A DNA stretch of 64,000 nucleotides from Chrysemys picta bellii (Eukaryota > Chordata > Testudines > Emydidae). Positions 42,260 to 55,748 of this stretch are shown in pieces (position 1 is the stretch's first letter; every line of letters starts with the position of its first letter). Both the position numbers and the translations under genes were made by a program. The DNA lies in NCBI RefSeq assembly GCF_011386835.1, contig NW_027052932.1, positions 30,001 to 94,000 on the forward strand, read 5' to 3'. The notes beneath the pieces are model-generated. The model saw nothing but the letters and a program-made list of their open reading frames with translations, ran no database searches and was not told the origin of the DNA.

Positions 42260-43053
42260 TTACCATGCAGAAGCCAACAGGAAGGGAGTGAGCAGAGTAG
42301 AGGCATTGCAGGGACTGCACTGATTAGGTGGGGGCTGGCGCGCCGTGTCTGATCTAATATTGTCTCCCCTTCTCAGCGGCGCCGGCTCCCAAGGACGATG
42401 GGCTCCTCCTGCCGGACCCCAGCACACGTCTGTTGGCTTAACCAGGATGAGGGAAGACCTGCACTCCCCACTCTTACAGAACCCTGCCCAGTAGATGTAG
42501 CCTTTCCCATTGAGCAGGACGTTCTGACACTTGTCATACCACCAGCCTCCATAGCTACTTGCGCAATTCCCACTGGCCTGGTCCTGATCCTTGTCAGTCG
42601 TGCTGAACTTCATGTTGTCGTGTATGCCCCCCAGGCCGGAGTGGTAGGTGGTGAGATAGTCCTCGCCGTCCCCAGAGTACCTGCCCAGCCTCAGCGGGTA
42701 CCCGCTGGGCTCATCCTCGACACTGAAGATGTCGTACTGTGCGTAGCGGGTGTTGTTGGATTTCTCCTCCACGACAAAGCGGACCTTGTAGATGTTCTGC
42801 CGCGTGAGCAGGGACAGGTACTCGTTGCCCAGCCAGTAATCCTGCTGCACGTTCCCAAAGCCGTACTTGTAGGTGCTCCAGGACTCCTTCCAGGTGATCT
42901 CTGTGTTGTAAGAATTTCTCTGGACAACGGTCCAGCCTTTGCCTTCGGTGTCCATGTCACACCACACCACTCGAGGGGGAGAGCCTGCCGGCTGGATGAC
43001 ATGGACCCCGCTGGGGCTGTCCCTGGGGATGTTGCTGCAGTCTTTGGGGAACC
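42260..43053 (-). CDS. Fibrinogen C-terminal domain exon (copy 2)
   Basis: Encodes the same residues as 1675-2468, including the 52-residue tail after PTDVCW. If the duplication is real, the genome has two identical genes for this secreted protein, with both exons complete in each copy. Confidence 0.85.
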
Positions 43054-44442
43054 CTGAAATGCCACGAACATCAGGTTAAGGGGGCGGGGGGGAGGGGAGG
43101 GAGAGAGAGAGAGCGCGCGCTAGCTAGCTCAATCAAATCAGCCTGGGGTAACTGGAGGCTGGGTTTTTAGAGACAGGTCCTGTGTATTTCACAATACTAC
43201 AGCCACAGAATCCGCCCCGGCCATTCCTGGCCACAGAATCCCGTTCCAGATCTTACACTTTCATTTTACCAATAAAATAAAATAAGAATAGTTTCTTGCT
43301 CTGCTGGTTTTGAAGAAACCTTGAAGAGATGAATCAAGTGTAAACCAAGGCTCTGTATCCTTCCTGAGTCCGTACTGCTGAAGAAATCGTTTGGGGAGGG
43401 TGGGGGAGACGCTGCCAGATCCATCTCAGCGAATGTCAATTATGAAACCCATCAGTGACAATTTAAATGGGAGTTTTCAAAGAGCCTAAGGGAGTTTGAC
43501 ACCCGACTGTGATTGGAATTCAGTGGGATTTAGGCACCCAACTCCCTGTGGTGCCTTTGAAAATTCCAGACATCCTATCGAGGGGCTTGTCTTTGGGGCG
43601 GAAATTGTCCCGAACTATCCTGGTAGAATGAAAGCACTGTGGTTATACTGCTCCTCCCCTCCCCAGCGTCATCCCTCGAGCCTGAGCCCCCCCAGCTCCC
43701 CTACCCCCCAGACAATCCCCCTGTGTGCCCCACCCCCATAGCTGAGCCGAGGGGGAGGAGCTGCTGAGCTCTGCGGGGGCAGGGGCTCAGGGCCACCTCT
43801 GGAGCTGGTTCGGCCCCTGGCCTGCCTGGGCAAGCCCCTGAGCAGCTCCCAGAGCCGCTGGAGATGTGGGGAGAAGGGAATGAAAACCCCTGACAAGGAG
43901 GAACTGGCTCTCCCTGCTGCCTGGACTCTGGGCGCAAGGCTTCTAGGCATCAGCGAGAGATCCCCAGCTGTTAGCCGGGGCTAGCCCTAGTATAGGAGTT
44001 GGTGAGATTGAAGGGTAGAACTCCCAGCCAATTTGCGGGGGGGGTGCCTGGTTCCCACACGCTGCCCTGCGGTTGGCACCAGCGCTCTTCAGTCACTGCC
44101 GGGGGCTTGGCAGCCGTTACCGGAGAAAGGGATAACGAAGCTGTGGAAAGCAAACAGCCAGTCGAGCAGCACCTCCCCCACCCCGGCTGGCCCATTCCCA
44201 GGCGCTGGAGGCCTGCGAATGGGAGTAGTGGGGTCACTAGCGCAGGCCGGCCTTGCGATCCCTTCGGAGAACTCAGCGTTTCTTTGGGCCCAGCGCTGGC
44301 GGGGGGGCTGGAAGGTGCATTCAGTGGATAAGTGGATCTAGGGGTGACCCCGGCATGGAGGAGAGGAGCAGAATCAGGCCCACGATGCCCTGATCTCGGA
44401 TATGGCAGATGATAGAAGCTCTCCGACGGGTTCTCTACTCAC
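43054..44442 (-). other. Intron of the fibrinogen-domain gene (copy 2)
   Basis: Partner of 2469-3857. Confidence 0.6.
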
Positions 44443-44553
44443 CCCTCTCGACCTTCTTGTGGGCCAGGGCCCCGTTGCCCTGCACGGGGGCTACGCAAAG
44501 GAGCGCCATCATGGACAGCGCAGACAGAAGCAGGAGAGAGCTGGACTGGAAGC
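44443..44553 (-). CDS. Signal-peptide exon (copy 2)
   Basis: Partner of 3858-3968, with the same splice sites and phase. Confidence 0.7.
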
Positions 44554-45829
44554 CTGCAGGGGACAGAAACCGCTGGACATGAGACCAGGAGAGAGTTTCA
44601 CAAGTGCCTAAATCCCACTAGACGTCACTGGGATTTAGGCACTTAAGTGACTTAGCCACTCTTGAAAATGTTACCCTTAGACGCTAAGGCCAGAGTTTTC
44701 AGAGGGCTCAACTACTGGGCCAGATTTTCAGAAGAGCTCAGCTCCCAGGTAGGCACCACAGGACATGGCTGGATGTTCAAAGGGGCTCAGCATGGGGGGG
44801 GGGGAAGTCTCTGGAGATGGGGTGAAGCCCACCATTCACCTCTCCCCCGGCCCGGCCACTGTCTCCATCTCTGCAGCCGGCCCGATTAGCACACAGCGGG
44901 GACCCAGCTGCATGGTAAAAACCATTCAAAGATTGCGGCTCCGATGGCCTGGGTCCCGGGCGGGTCAGGGCCGGCTGGAGCGCTCCCTGTGGTGGGGAAG
45001 GAGCTGCCTCCTCTCTCCCCGCGCTGCACCGCTGCAAGGGGAGTGCTGCTCGGAGCAACCCCCTCTGTCCCAGCTCCCCCCGTCCACAGTCACTACCACC
45101 AGCCGGAGGGCAGTGCCCGCTCACCCACACAGAGACAGCAGCTGGGCAGCCTCCGGCAGGGCTCTGCCCCCCTCAGATGAGTGCCAGGTGAGAGGGACCC
45201 AGGGCACAGAGCTGCTGTGTGCCCCACGCCAGGCATGCTGCCCCCTGCACTGCAGCCCAGCAGCCCAGAGGGGGACACGCTGCTGACACTGCAGCTGTTC
45301 TGTGGGCCCAGCTCAGGCCAGGCTTAAAGTGGGCAGAGTCGCCAGGGGCCACAGTCCTGGCCAAAAAGAGTTCAAAATGGAGCCGGGTCCCTGAGGGGTG
45401 CACTGGAAGCGCTGCCCTAGCAAGGGCATGGCCATTTATTTCAGCCGGGATTAACATAGACACCCCTCCCCCGCCCCACACATGCTTTTCCCAGGCCACC
45501 TTCAGCACTCAGCGCAGGGATTCACAATGACCTTGCCGGGATCAGCAGCCCAGAGCAATCCAGACTCTTGGACAGAAACCGGCTCATTCACCCCCCCCCC
45601 CCCAGGTATATCTATCCCGGCCCTGGTATTACATCTTGTGTAGCTACAGCCCACAGAACGCAGAGCACGGCATATGCAGCCCCCAATGCGAAATAGGTTG
45701 AGAACCCTACAGCAGAGGCTCACGTGTGAAGCTCCAGAGGTCCCAAGTTTGATTACAGCTGCTGCCGGCCCATGACAGTTGCAAAATGGCAGCTTTTTGT
45801 GGGGTGAGGCGGGTTGGGGCGGGGTGTGT
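44554..45829. other. Upstream region, no gene recognised (copy 2)
   Basis: Partner of 3969-5244, with the 13-C run at 45591-45603. Confidence 0.45.
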
Positions 45830-46809
45830 GTGTATGTGTCAAACCAGAACAGGCTAAAGCCGCACTGTCCTCCCTTTTGGACTACATGGGACCCCAGCTA
45901 CCTTTCAGCGCCTCATGGATAAGCTACTACACCCCCATAATCATTATGCTGCTGCCTACCTGGACGATGTGGTCATTCATACCCCAGACTGGGAAACCCA
46001 CCTCGAAGGTGGAGGCAGTCCTCAATACCTTCAGGCGAGCTGGCCTTACAGCTAACCCTGCTAAGTGTGCTGTAGGGTTTACGGAGGCCAAATATCTTGG
46101 CTACATTGTGGGAAAAGGTTTGGTAAAACCCCAACTGAACAAGTTAGAGGCCATCCAAAATTGGCCCCGACCACATCGCAAGAAACAAGTCCGGGCATTC
46201 CTAGGTGTGGTGGGGTATTACCGACGATTTAGCCCCCACTTTGCCACAAGGGCAAGCCCCCTGACAGACCTACTGAAAGCCCACGGACCTGATCTGGTGA
46301 GATGGTCTGACGGAGCAGAGAGAGCGTTCACAGACCTACAGACTGCCCTCTGCAGTAACCCCGTACTGATAGCCCCAGATTTTACCAAGGAATTTATCCT
46401 GCAGACGGATGCATCGGAAGTAGGGTTAGGGGCCGTTCTATCACAGATGGTTGGGGAAGAGGAACATCCAGTTCTCTACCTCAGTAGGAAACTCCTTCCG
46501 AGGGAACAAAAATATGCTGTGGTGGAGAGAGAGTACCTCGCTGTAAAATGGGCCATGGAAACGTTGCGCTACTACCTGCTCGGGTGCAGATTTGTCCTCG
46601 TGACCGACCATGCCCCTCTTCAATGGATGCAACGGAACAAGGAGAAGAACACTAGGGTGACCAGGTGGTTCTTATCCCTCCAACCTTTCCAGTTCCATGT
46701 GCAACACAGAGCAGGGAGCCATCACGGTAATGCCGATGGCTTGTCACGTGTGCACTGTCTGGCGTCCCAAGCTGCCCAACCCCTTGGTGTTGAGCAGGGG
46801 GGAGGGATA
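45830..46809 (+). mobile_element. Ty3/gypsy pol fragment (copy 2)
   Basis: Partner of 5245-6224, with the same truncation and frameshift. Confidence 0.9.
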
Positions 46810-47136
46810 TGTGACAGACCCAGACAAGTGGGGTACAGAAGCCTTGTAGAAGGCAAATATACTGGCCATTGGATGAATAGTTTTCTGTTCTCTGAGTGAC
46901 CAGAGCAGGGGCTGCACTAGAACAAGCAGGAACTTTCTTGAACCAATTTAAGGCAGGCAGGCTAATTAGGACACCTGGAGTCAATTAAGAAGAACCTGCT
47001 AGACTCAATTAAGGCAGGCTAATCAGGGCACCTGGGTTTAAAAAGGAGCTCACGTCAGTTTGTGGTGGTGTGTGTGAGGATCTGGGAGCAAGAGGCACTA
47101 GGAGCTGAGAGCGAGAAGGCGTACTGCTGGGAGATC
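46810..47136 (+). mobile_element. gypsy 3' LTR, truncated (copy 2)
   Basis: Partner of 6225-6551. Confidence 0.7.
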
Positions 47137-47469
47137 CTTTTTTAAGAACATTATTGGATTTCTGTGTTTTAAGAAGTCTGTGCATGTTTTTCAGTTAGCT
47201 GGTGGCAGCAGCTGATTTCTTTTCCTTTTTTCAGTTCTTCCCCAGACAAGGGGGGAAGAGTTCGGGGGTACCCCACAGGAAGGAATTCCCAAGCGCGCCT
47301 TCCTGGGCTCTCAAAGGGGTGGCAGCATTTACCAATCCACGGCCAGGGGGATCTGTAACCTTGGGAGTTTAATACAAGCCTGGAGTGGCCAGTATTAATT
47401 TTTAGAGTCCTTGTGGACCCTCCCCCCCTTCTGCACTCAAAGTGCCAGCGTGGGGAATCAGCCTTGACA
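47137..47469 (+). mobile_element. LTR-B type 3' fragment (copy 2)
   Basis: Partner of 6552-6884. Confidence 0.6.
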
Positions 47470-47998
47470 GCATCCCAGCTGGGGAAGTTTCCCATTAGCC
47501 TGGCTCCCCAGACCAGGAGAGACCGGCCCAGGGCAGTGTGCAATGCCCAGTGATACGAACGCCCACAGTGACTGTCCTGCAGCACGGGGCAAACGTCTCA
47601 GGCCCCAGAGCCTTGGTACCTCCTCTGCCCCCAAGAGGAGACTAACGAAAAATAATTCCCCCAAATGAGGTAAACAGCCCCATGACTTGCAAAAGCAAAG
47701 AAAATACAGGAGTTGGGTCACCATCTCCTTGTGCTTAGATCAGGGGGCTGGAGCCAGGACTCCTGGGTTCTAGCCCTAGATTTGCTGCTTCCAGGGCAAA
47801 TCACTGGGGGCAGTGAGGCTGTAGGAGTGCCAGGGGTTGTTGTGGTGTCCCTCCCCGCAAAGGGAGAGGGGCGGGAAGGGGTTAATTCATGAAATCCAGA
47901 AAGTGATTAAAGTTCCCAGCCGGACAGACAAGTCCCCGAGCTCCAGGAAGGGGTCTCGGGCCTGGGGGCTGCAGGTCCGACTAGAGCTAAGGGCGCTG
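47470..47998. other. No recognised gene (copy 2)
   Basis: Partner of 6885-7413. Confidence 0.4.
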
Positions 47999-48273
47999 CT
48001 GGGACACTGTGTGTAGTGGGGGGCTGAGAGCCCCTGACCCGAACTGTGACCCCTTCCCCTAGTGCCACCGCCCCCAGCCCGGGGGTGCGGCCCCCCGCGA
48101 GTTCCAGCCTCGGAACACACGGACCAGCTGACCCCAGAGAGGCGGGGCCAGAGACCGGCCGAGCTAATGGCGGCTCCGCCCATTACAGCCCCGGGGCCCA
48201 GGTCTCATCCCGCCCCCGCCCCCCCCGGCTCAGACATTCGGTTCCCCTTCGCCAGCCGGCCCAGCGGGTTCTG

Positions 48274-48316
48274 CCCAGCGACCGGTGACGGAGGCGGGGC
48301 TGCGCGCCGCTATTGG
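48274..48316 (+). promoter_or_regulatory. SXY-like module (copy 2)
   Basis: Partner of 7689-7731, with the same bases and spacing. Confidence 0.45.
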
Positions 48317-48429
48317 CGGGATGGTCCCCTCTCAGCCAATCCCTGCAGACTGGAGGCTCACACGGCCAGTAGCTGGGAGCTGGAGTCCGGTCTCAGCGCC
48401 CCGCGGGGTTCTCGGGTTGTGGGGCCGAG

Positions 48430-48763
48430 ACCGGGCTGGGGGATGCAGGGAGGGGGGAGCTGGGTGTTGGGGGTCAGCCGGGCTGGGGGGTGCAGGGAGT
48501 TGGGTGTCGGGGGAGGGGCAGTCGGGCTGGGGGGCGCAGGGAGGGGGGAGCTGGGTGTCGGGGGAGGGGCAGTCGGGCTGGGGGGCGCAGGGAGGGGGGA
48601 GCTGGGTGTCGGGGGGCAGTCGGGCCCGAGGGTGCAGGGAGGGGGGAGCTGGGTGTGGGGGGGCAGTCGGGCTGCAGGGGTGCAGGGAGGGGGGAGCTGG
48701 GTGTGTGGGGGGGCAGTCGGGCTGGGGGGTGCAGGGAGAGGGGAGCTGGGTGTGGGGGGGCAG
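48430..48763 (+). repeat. G-rich minisatellite (copy 2)
   Basis: Partner of 7845-8178. The unit number is the same, which is surprising for a minisatellite in two old copies. Confidence 0.85.
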
Positions 48764-49168
48764 TTCTGGGCTCTGCGTTCAGAGGTGTCAGGATAACCAC
48801 ACCGCTCCCCCCAGCACTGAGCGGTCACTGACGTGGAACGGTGACGTTGCTATAGTGACTGGGGGGGTCCTGGCCCCCTTGTGCCAGGTGCTGCCAGGGT
48901 CACTGCTGGGACACTGTGTGTAGTGGGGTGCTGAGAGCCACTGAACTGTAACCCCTTCATCTAATGCCAACCTCACCCAGCCAGGGGGTGAGGCTTCGTT
49001 GGGGCCAGAGCAGCTCAGCAGCCCGTATTGATCCGGGTGAGGGTGCGGGGTGGATTTGGGGTTTGTTTAAAATGGCTTAAGGCACATTGGTGCCCTTGTG
49101 ACACCTCAGTAACCGGTGTGGTTTGACCTAAACAGGGTTAGGCCCCAGTGCAGCCTGGCCCTACTGGG

Positions 49169-49200
49169 TCATAGAATCATAGAAGATAAGGGTTGGAAGA
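49169..49200 (-). mobile_element. Short inverted CR1 3' tail (copy 2)
   Basis: Partner of 8584-8615. Confidence 0.5.
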
Positions 49201-52200
49201 GGGGAAAAGGACACTGCCCAACTTACTTGGGGTTTGCAAGAAGGCTGGCTAACCTAGTGAGGAGGGCTTTAAACTAGGTTCGTTGGCGGGGGGCGGGGGG
49301 GTAAGAAGACCAAAGCCCTGAGGGAAGTGGGATACCAGGAGGAAGCACGAGCAGGAGAGCACAAGAGAGGAGGACTCGTGCTTCACACTGAGAAAGCAGG
49401 ACGATCAGCGAGTTATCTTAAGTGCCTATACACAAATGCAAGAAGCCTGGGAAACAAGCAGGGAGAACTGGAAGTCCTGGCACAGTCAAGGAATTATGAT
49501 GTGATTGGAATAACAGAGACTTGGTGGGATAACTCACATGATTGGAGCACTGTCATGGATGGATATAAACTGTTCAGGAAGGACAGGCAGGGCAGAAAAG
49601 GTGGGGGAGTTGCGTTGTATGTAAGAGAGGAGTATGACTGCTCAGAGCTCCAGTATGAAACTGCAGATAAACCTGAGAGTCTCTGGATTCAGTTTAGAAG
49701 TGTGAGCAACAAGGGTGATGTCATGGTGGGAGTCTGCTATAGACCACCAGACCAGGGGGATGAGGTGGACGAGGCTTTCTTCTGGCAACTAACAGAAGTT
49801 ACTAGATCGCAGGCCCTGGTTCTCATGGGGGACTTCAGTCACCCCGATATCTGCTGGGAGAGCAATACAGCAGTGCACAGACAATCCAGGAAGTTTTTGG
49901 AAAGTGTAGGGGACAATTTCCTGGTGCAAGTGCTGGAGGAACCAATTAGGGGCAGAGCTCTTCTTGACCTGCTGCTCACAAACCGGGAAGAATTAGTAGG
50001 GGAAGCAAAAGTAGATGGGAACCTGGGAGCAGTGACTATGAGATGGTCGAGTTCAGGATCCTGACACAAGGAAGAAAGGAGAGCAGCAGAATACGGACCC
50101 TGAACTTCAGAAAAGCAGACTTTGACTCCTTCAGGGAACTAATGGGCAAGGTCCCCTGGGAGACTAACATGAAGGGGAAAGGAATCCAGGAGAGCTGGCT
50201 ATATTTTAAAGAATCCTTATTGAGGTTGCAGGAGCAAACCATCCCGATGTGCAGAAAGAATAGTAAATATGGCAGGCGACCAACTTAGCTTAACAGTGAA
50301 ATCCTTGCTGATCTTAAACACAAAAAAGAAGCTTACAAGAAGTGGAAGATTGGACAAATGACCAGGGAGGAGTATAAAAATATTGCTCAGGCATGCAGGA
50401 GTGAAATCAGGAAGGCCAAATCACACTTGGAGTTGCAGATAGCAAGGGATGTTAAGAGTAACAAGAAGGGTTTTTTACAGCTATGTTAGCAACAAGAAAA
50501 AGGTCAAGGAAAGTGTGGGCCCCTTACTGAATGGGGAGGCAACCTAGTGACAGAGGATGTGGAAAAAGCTAATGTACTCAATGCTTTTTTTGCCTCTGTT
50601 TTCACGAACAAGGTCAGCTCCCAGACTACTGCACCAGGCAGCACGGTATGGGGAGGAGGTGATCAGCCCTCTGTGGAGAAAGAAGTGGTTCAGGACTATT
50701 TATAAAAGCTGGACGAGCACAAGTCCATGGGGCCGGATGCACCGCATCCGAGGATGTTAAATGAGTTGGCTGATGTGATTGCAGAGTCATTGGCCATGAT
50801 CTTTGAAAAATCATGGCAATCGGGGGAGGTCCCGGATGATTGGAAAAAGGCTAATGTAGTGCCCATCTTTAAAAAAGGGAAGAAGGAAGATCCGGGGAAC
50901 TACAGGCCAATCAGCCTCACCTCAGTCCCTGGAAAAATCATGGAGCAGGTCCCTCAAGGAGTCAATTCTGAAGCACTTGGAGGAGAGGAAAGTGATCAAG
51001 AACAGTAGCATGGATTCGCCAAGGGCAAGTCATGCCTGACTAACCTAATTGCCTTCTATGATGAGTTAACTGGCTCTGTGGATGAGGGGAAAGCAGTGGA
51101 CATGTTATTGTTTGACTTTAGGAAAGCTTTTCATACAGTCTCCCACAGTATTCTTGTCAGCAAGTTAAAGAAGTATGGACTGGATGAATGGACTGTAAGG
51201 TGAATAGAAAGCTGGCTAGATCATCGGGCTCAACAGTGATCAATGGCTCCATGTCTAGTTAGCGGCCAGTATCAAGCGGAGTGCCCCAAGCGTCAGTCTT
51301 GGGGCCGGTTTTGTTCAACATCTTCATTAATGATCTGGAGGATAGCATGGATTGCACCCTCAGCAAGTTTGCAGATGACACTAAACTGGGAGGAGTGGTT
51401 GATACGCTGGAGGTAGGAATAGGATACAGAGGGACCTTGACAAATTAGAGGATTGGGCCAAAGGAAATCTGATGAAGTTCAGCAAAGACAAGTGCAGAGT
51501 CCTGCACTTAGGACGGAAGAATCCCATGCACTGCTACAGACTAGGGACCGATTTCCTACGCAGCAGTTCTGGGAAAAGGACCTAGGGGTTACAGCGGATG
51601 AGAAACTGGATATGAGTCAACAGTGTGCCCTTGTTAGCTTTTTTGGCAACATCCTTTTGGGTTGTATAAGTAGGAGCATTGCCAGCAGATCGTGGGACAT
51701 GATCATTCCCCTCTATTCGGCATTGGTGAGGCCTCATCTGGAGTACTGTGTCCATTTTGGGGCCCCACATTACAAGAAGAATGTGCAAAAATTGGACAGA
51801 GTCCAACGGAGGCCAACAAAAATGATAAGGGGGCTGGAGTACATGACTTATGAGGAGAGGCTAAGGGAACTGGGCTTATTTAGTCTGCAGAAGAGAAGAA
51901 TGGGGGGGGATTTGATAGCTGCTTTCAACTACCTGAAAGGGGGTTCCAAAGAGGATGGATCTAGACTGTTCTCAGTGGTAGCCGATGACCAAACAAGGAG
52001 TAATGGTCTCAAGTTGCAGTGGGGGAGGTCTCGTTTGGATATTAGGAAAAACTTTTTCACTAGGAGGGTGGTAAAGCACTGGAATGGGTTACCTGGGGAG
52101 CTGGTGGAATCTCCATCATTAGAAGGTTTTTAAGGCCCTTCTTGACAAATCCCTGGCTGGGATGATTTAGTTGGTGTTGGTCCTTCTTTGAGCAGGGCAT

Positions 52201-52256
52201 TGGACTAGATGACCTCCCAGGTCTCCTCAAACCCTAATCTTCTATGATTCTATGAT
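49201..52256 (+). mobile_element. CR1 LINE, broken ORF2 (copy 2)
   Basis: Partner of 8616-11671. It shares every frameshift and stop seen there, so the damage predates the duplication. Confidence 0.92.
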
Positions 52257-52449
52257 CTTACAAAACTGGGTGACTGGGCAATAAAATGGTAGGTGAAATT
52301 CCGTGTGGATAAATGCAAAGTAATGCACATTTGAAAACATAATCCCAGTTTATACATATAAAGTGGTGGGATCTAAATTAGCTGTTACCACTCGAGAGAT
52401 CTTGGAGTCATTGTGGATAGTTCTCTGAAAACATGCACTCAATGTGGAG

Positions 52450-52621
52450 TTTCAGAGGGGTAGCCATGTTAGTTTGTTTCTGCAAAAACAAAGGGGAGTC
52501 CCATGGCACCTTAAAGACTAACAAATTTATTTGGGCATAAGTTTTCGTGGGCTGGAACCCACTTTGTCAGATGCATACACGAAAGCTTAGTCTTTAAGGT
52601 ACCACAGGACTCCTTGTTTTT
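52450..52621 (+). mobile_element. Turtle SINE, fold-back form (copy 2)
   Basis: Partner of 11865-12036. Confidence 0.75.
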
Positions 52622-52936
52622 TCAATGCGCAGTGGCAATCAAATAAGCTAACAGAATGTTGAGAATCATTAGGAAAGTGATTGATAGTAAGACAGAAAAT
52701 ATCATATTGCCTCTATATAAATCCATGGTATGCCCACATCTTGAATACTGCATGCAGATGTAGTCATTCCATCAGAAAAAAGAAATATTGGAATTGGAAA
52801 AAGTACAGAAAAGGGGAACAAAAATGATTAGGGGTATGGAATGGCTGCTACATGAGGAGAGATTAATAAGACTGGAACTTTTCAGCTTGGAAAAGAGATG
52901 ACTGGGGGGGATATAATGAAATTCTATCTTTCCACA

Positions 52937-53305
52937 GAGGTTGCAGAAGTCATGGGATCTGTGACTTCCAGCAAACTCCATGACTTCAGAACACGGCGGC
53001 CGGAAGCTGTGCGGTCCCCCTGCCACCTGTAGCAGCCAGGAGCGGTGGGGCGGCCTCCGTGGGTTGTGGGGGAACCAACCGCTCCAAGTTGCTGTGGGTG
53101 GCAGGGGGACCTGGAGCTCTGAGTGGGCTGCAGTTGCCTAGCCCGTGGGTGGTGTGTGGGTCACGCAGCTGAGCTCCCCATTTTGCCATGGATATTTTTA
53201 GTAAAAGTCACGGATGGGTCACGGGCTTCCGTGAGCTTTTCTTCGTTGCCCAGGACCTGTCCAGGTCTTATACTACAAATATCCATGAGAAAATCATAGT
53301 CTTAA
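52937..53305. mobile_element. Unclassified insertion (copy 2)
   Basis: Partner of 12352-12720. Confidence 0.4.
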
Positions 53306-53755
53306 TCAAGACTGGTTTGGAGAAAGTGAATACCGAAGTGTTGTTTACCCCTTCACATAACACAAGAACTAGGGGTCACCCAAATAAATTAATAGGCAGC
53401 AGGTCTTTAAAACAAACAAAAGGAAGTATTTCTTCACACAACACACAGTCAACCAGTGGAACTCCTTTCCAGAGGACGTTGTGAAGGTCAAGACTATAAC
53501 ACGATTCAAAAAAGATCTAGCTAAGTTTATGGAGGATAGGTCCACCAATGGCTATTGGTCAGGATGGGCAGGGATGCTGTCCCTAGCCTCTGTTTGCCAG
53601 AAGCTGGGAATGGGCGACAGAGGATGGATCACTTGATAATTCCCTGTTCTGTTCATTCCCTCTGGGGCACCAGGCATTGGCCACTGTCAGAAGACAGGAG
53701 ACTGGGCTAGATGCGCCTTTGGTCTGACCCAGTCTGGCCGTTCTTATGTTCTGAA

Positions 53756-54264
53756 TAAATTACAGTAAATTCTGTGCACAGCCGGTGTCGTGGCTCCCAC
53801 CTGTAGCTTGGACACATTCCCCTGTCCACCTTGCCTTCCCCAGCTTCAGCTCGTGCATCTCCTCTCCCCCAGTCCTCCTGCCCCACCCTCTCCCATAACA
53901 CCCCCTTCCTTTTCCCCACACCGCACTCCAGCCCTGCCCCTCCTCCTGGGCCCCCTCTCCTGCCTCACACTCCCCTGTACCCCCAGTACACTGTCCCCAT
54001 ATGCTCCCGTACTCCTCACATGCTCCAGCCCCCCTGTACCTCCCTACCCCTTCCTCTCCTCACTCCCCCTCCAGCCCTGCCTCCCTTTCTCCTTCTACCC
54101 CACTGTCTCTTTCTCCCCGGTCAGGCCGTTCTGTGAGCCCTTCCCCAGATCTCCCTCCCATGGGAGCCCTCCTAAGGGATGGCGCTGCCTCTCGCATATT
54201 GCCAGGGGCTCCTGGCAGGGTCTGGTTTGGTCTGACTCTCCCCTCCCCCAATCTCCCCCCTCAG
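53756..54264 (+). other. Polypyrimidine-rich intron (copy 2)
   Basis: Partner of 13171-13679. Confidence 0.6.
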
Positions 54265-54528
54265 GCCTGCACTCCAGGCGCATTTTGGACACTGTGGTGT
54301 CGGAGCCTGCCCCGGGGCTGCCCTGGTACAGCCGTGTTGTGTATGTGGACGATCAGCTCACCTATGTCTACACCAGTGGGACGAAGAGGGAGGAGCCCTA
54401 CACACTGTGGATGGCGCAGAACGAGGGTTCGGAGTTCTGGGACGAGGTGACCTGGTGGGGACAGCGCTTCCAGAAATGGTACAACGTGAGTCTGAACACC
54501 CTGAGTCAGCTCTACAACCGGACCGAGG
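54265..54528 (+). pseudogene. MHC class I alpha-1 exon, orphan (copy 2)
   Basis: Partner of 13680-13943, with the same residues and splice sites. The 9 kb after it, including the flank beyond the duplication, again show no alpha-2 or alpha-3 exon. Confidence 0.85.
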
Positions 54529-55568
54529 GTGAGTGAAGGACACAACACGACCTAGGGATGCAGGGAAATGGGGTGGGGGTTGGGAGTGTGGTTGATGTAA
54601 ACAGGGTGAAGGGACACCGGGATGTGTGTTGGGGATGGGGGGAGGGGACAGAGCCCGAAGGCGCATTTTCTCGCTGGAGTCAGTGTGAATGTGGGGGACA
54701 AAGGGATATGGGATGGGGGGAGGGGCTGCAGGATGGAGGGTCCATGCGAAAGAGATTTTTTGACACCCTCCAAAGTGGGACTCTCAGATTGTCCCCTCCC
54801 CAAACAGCCCAGACTTCTGCTACCAGTCCCACTTGCAGCTGCCTCTGCTGCCCTTCGGGGGGCCCCCTCCCACCCCCGCCCTTTCCCAGACATATATTTC
54901 CCAGACAGAGTGGCAGAGGTGCAAAAGCCAGAAGTTCCCAGCAGACCCGGCTAGTCCGACCTCCTGGTGACGCAGGCCAGAGAATCGCACCCAGCGATTT
55001 CTGGACAGGGGGGTTTGTTCCTCCTGGCTACAACAGTGACTCTGTCAGACCCTAGAGCTAGAACAGGGTTCTGAGACGTCTTGTCTCAATTCCCAGATAT
55101 CGAATGATGGGGAACCCCAATATCGACAGCCCCAAGTGTTCAGACATCACGAGTCAGACCCCCAAAATCCTGAGTTTGGCTTAAGCGTTGTAAGTATTTT
55201 GGGAATAATACTGGAGCTTATTTTTATTTGCCCTCTGGTTTGAGCCCTTAGGGGACACATTTCTGGGGTTTTCCCTGCTGCTAGAAGGACTAGAAGTTAT
55301 TGCTGTAAGAAAAGAGAGCTGAGACTTTCCCCTAATCCCATGAGTCCAGGAACTGGGGAGTTATTAAAACCACCCACTATCATGAAACGCACAGTAAAGT
55401 CACAAGAGCAGGCAGTGCTGCATTCACCCCAGCCCTGGGGAGAAGCTGCTCACCAGTGAGCCTCCTTCATTGTTCACTTTGTCTTATTTCCAGAGTGAGT
55501 TTATCTCAGGTCAGACTCCGCAGAGTGTCATCAACTTGGGCTGGAGAGTTAGTGAGAGAATCAGCCCC
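54529..55568. other. No recognised gene (copy 2)
   Basis: Partner of 13944-14983. Confidence 0.45.
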
Positions 55569-55581
55569 TGCAACGTGCAGA

Positions 55582-55735
55582 TTTCAGAGTAGCAGCCGTG
55601 TTAGTCTGTATCCGCAAAAAGAACAGGAGTACTTGTGGCACCTTAGAGACTAACAAATTTATTAGAGCATAAGCTTTCGTGGACTACAGCTAAATTTGTT
55701 AGTCTCTAAGGTGCCACAAGTACTCCTGTTCTTTT
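55582..55735 (+). mobile_element. Fold-back SINE (copy 2)
   Basis: Partner of 14997-15150, with target duplications at 55569-55581 and 55736-55748. Confidence 0.9.
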
Positions 55736-55748
55736 TGCAACGTGCAGA

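Larger units (their letters stand above)
47999..48990 (+). repeat. GC-rich island with flanking ~90-bp duplication (copy 2)
   Basis: Partner of 7414-8405. Confidence 0.55.
52257..53755 (+). mobile_element. Older CR1/L3-like LINE (copy 2)
   Basis: Partner of 11672-13170, with the SINE at 52450-52621 and the unclassified insertion at about 52937-53305. Confidence 0.75.
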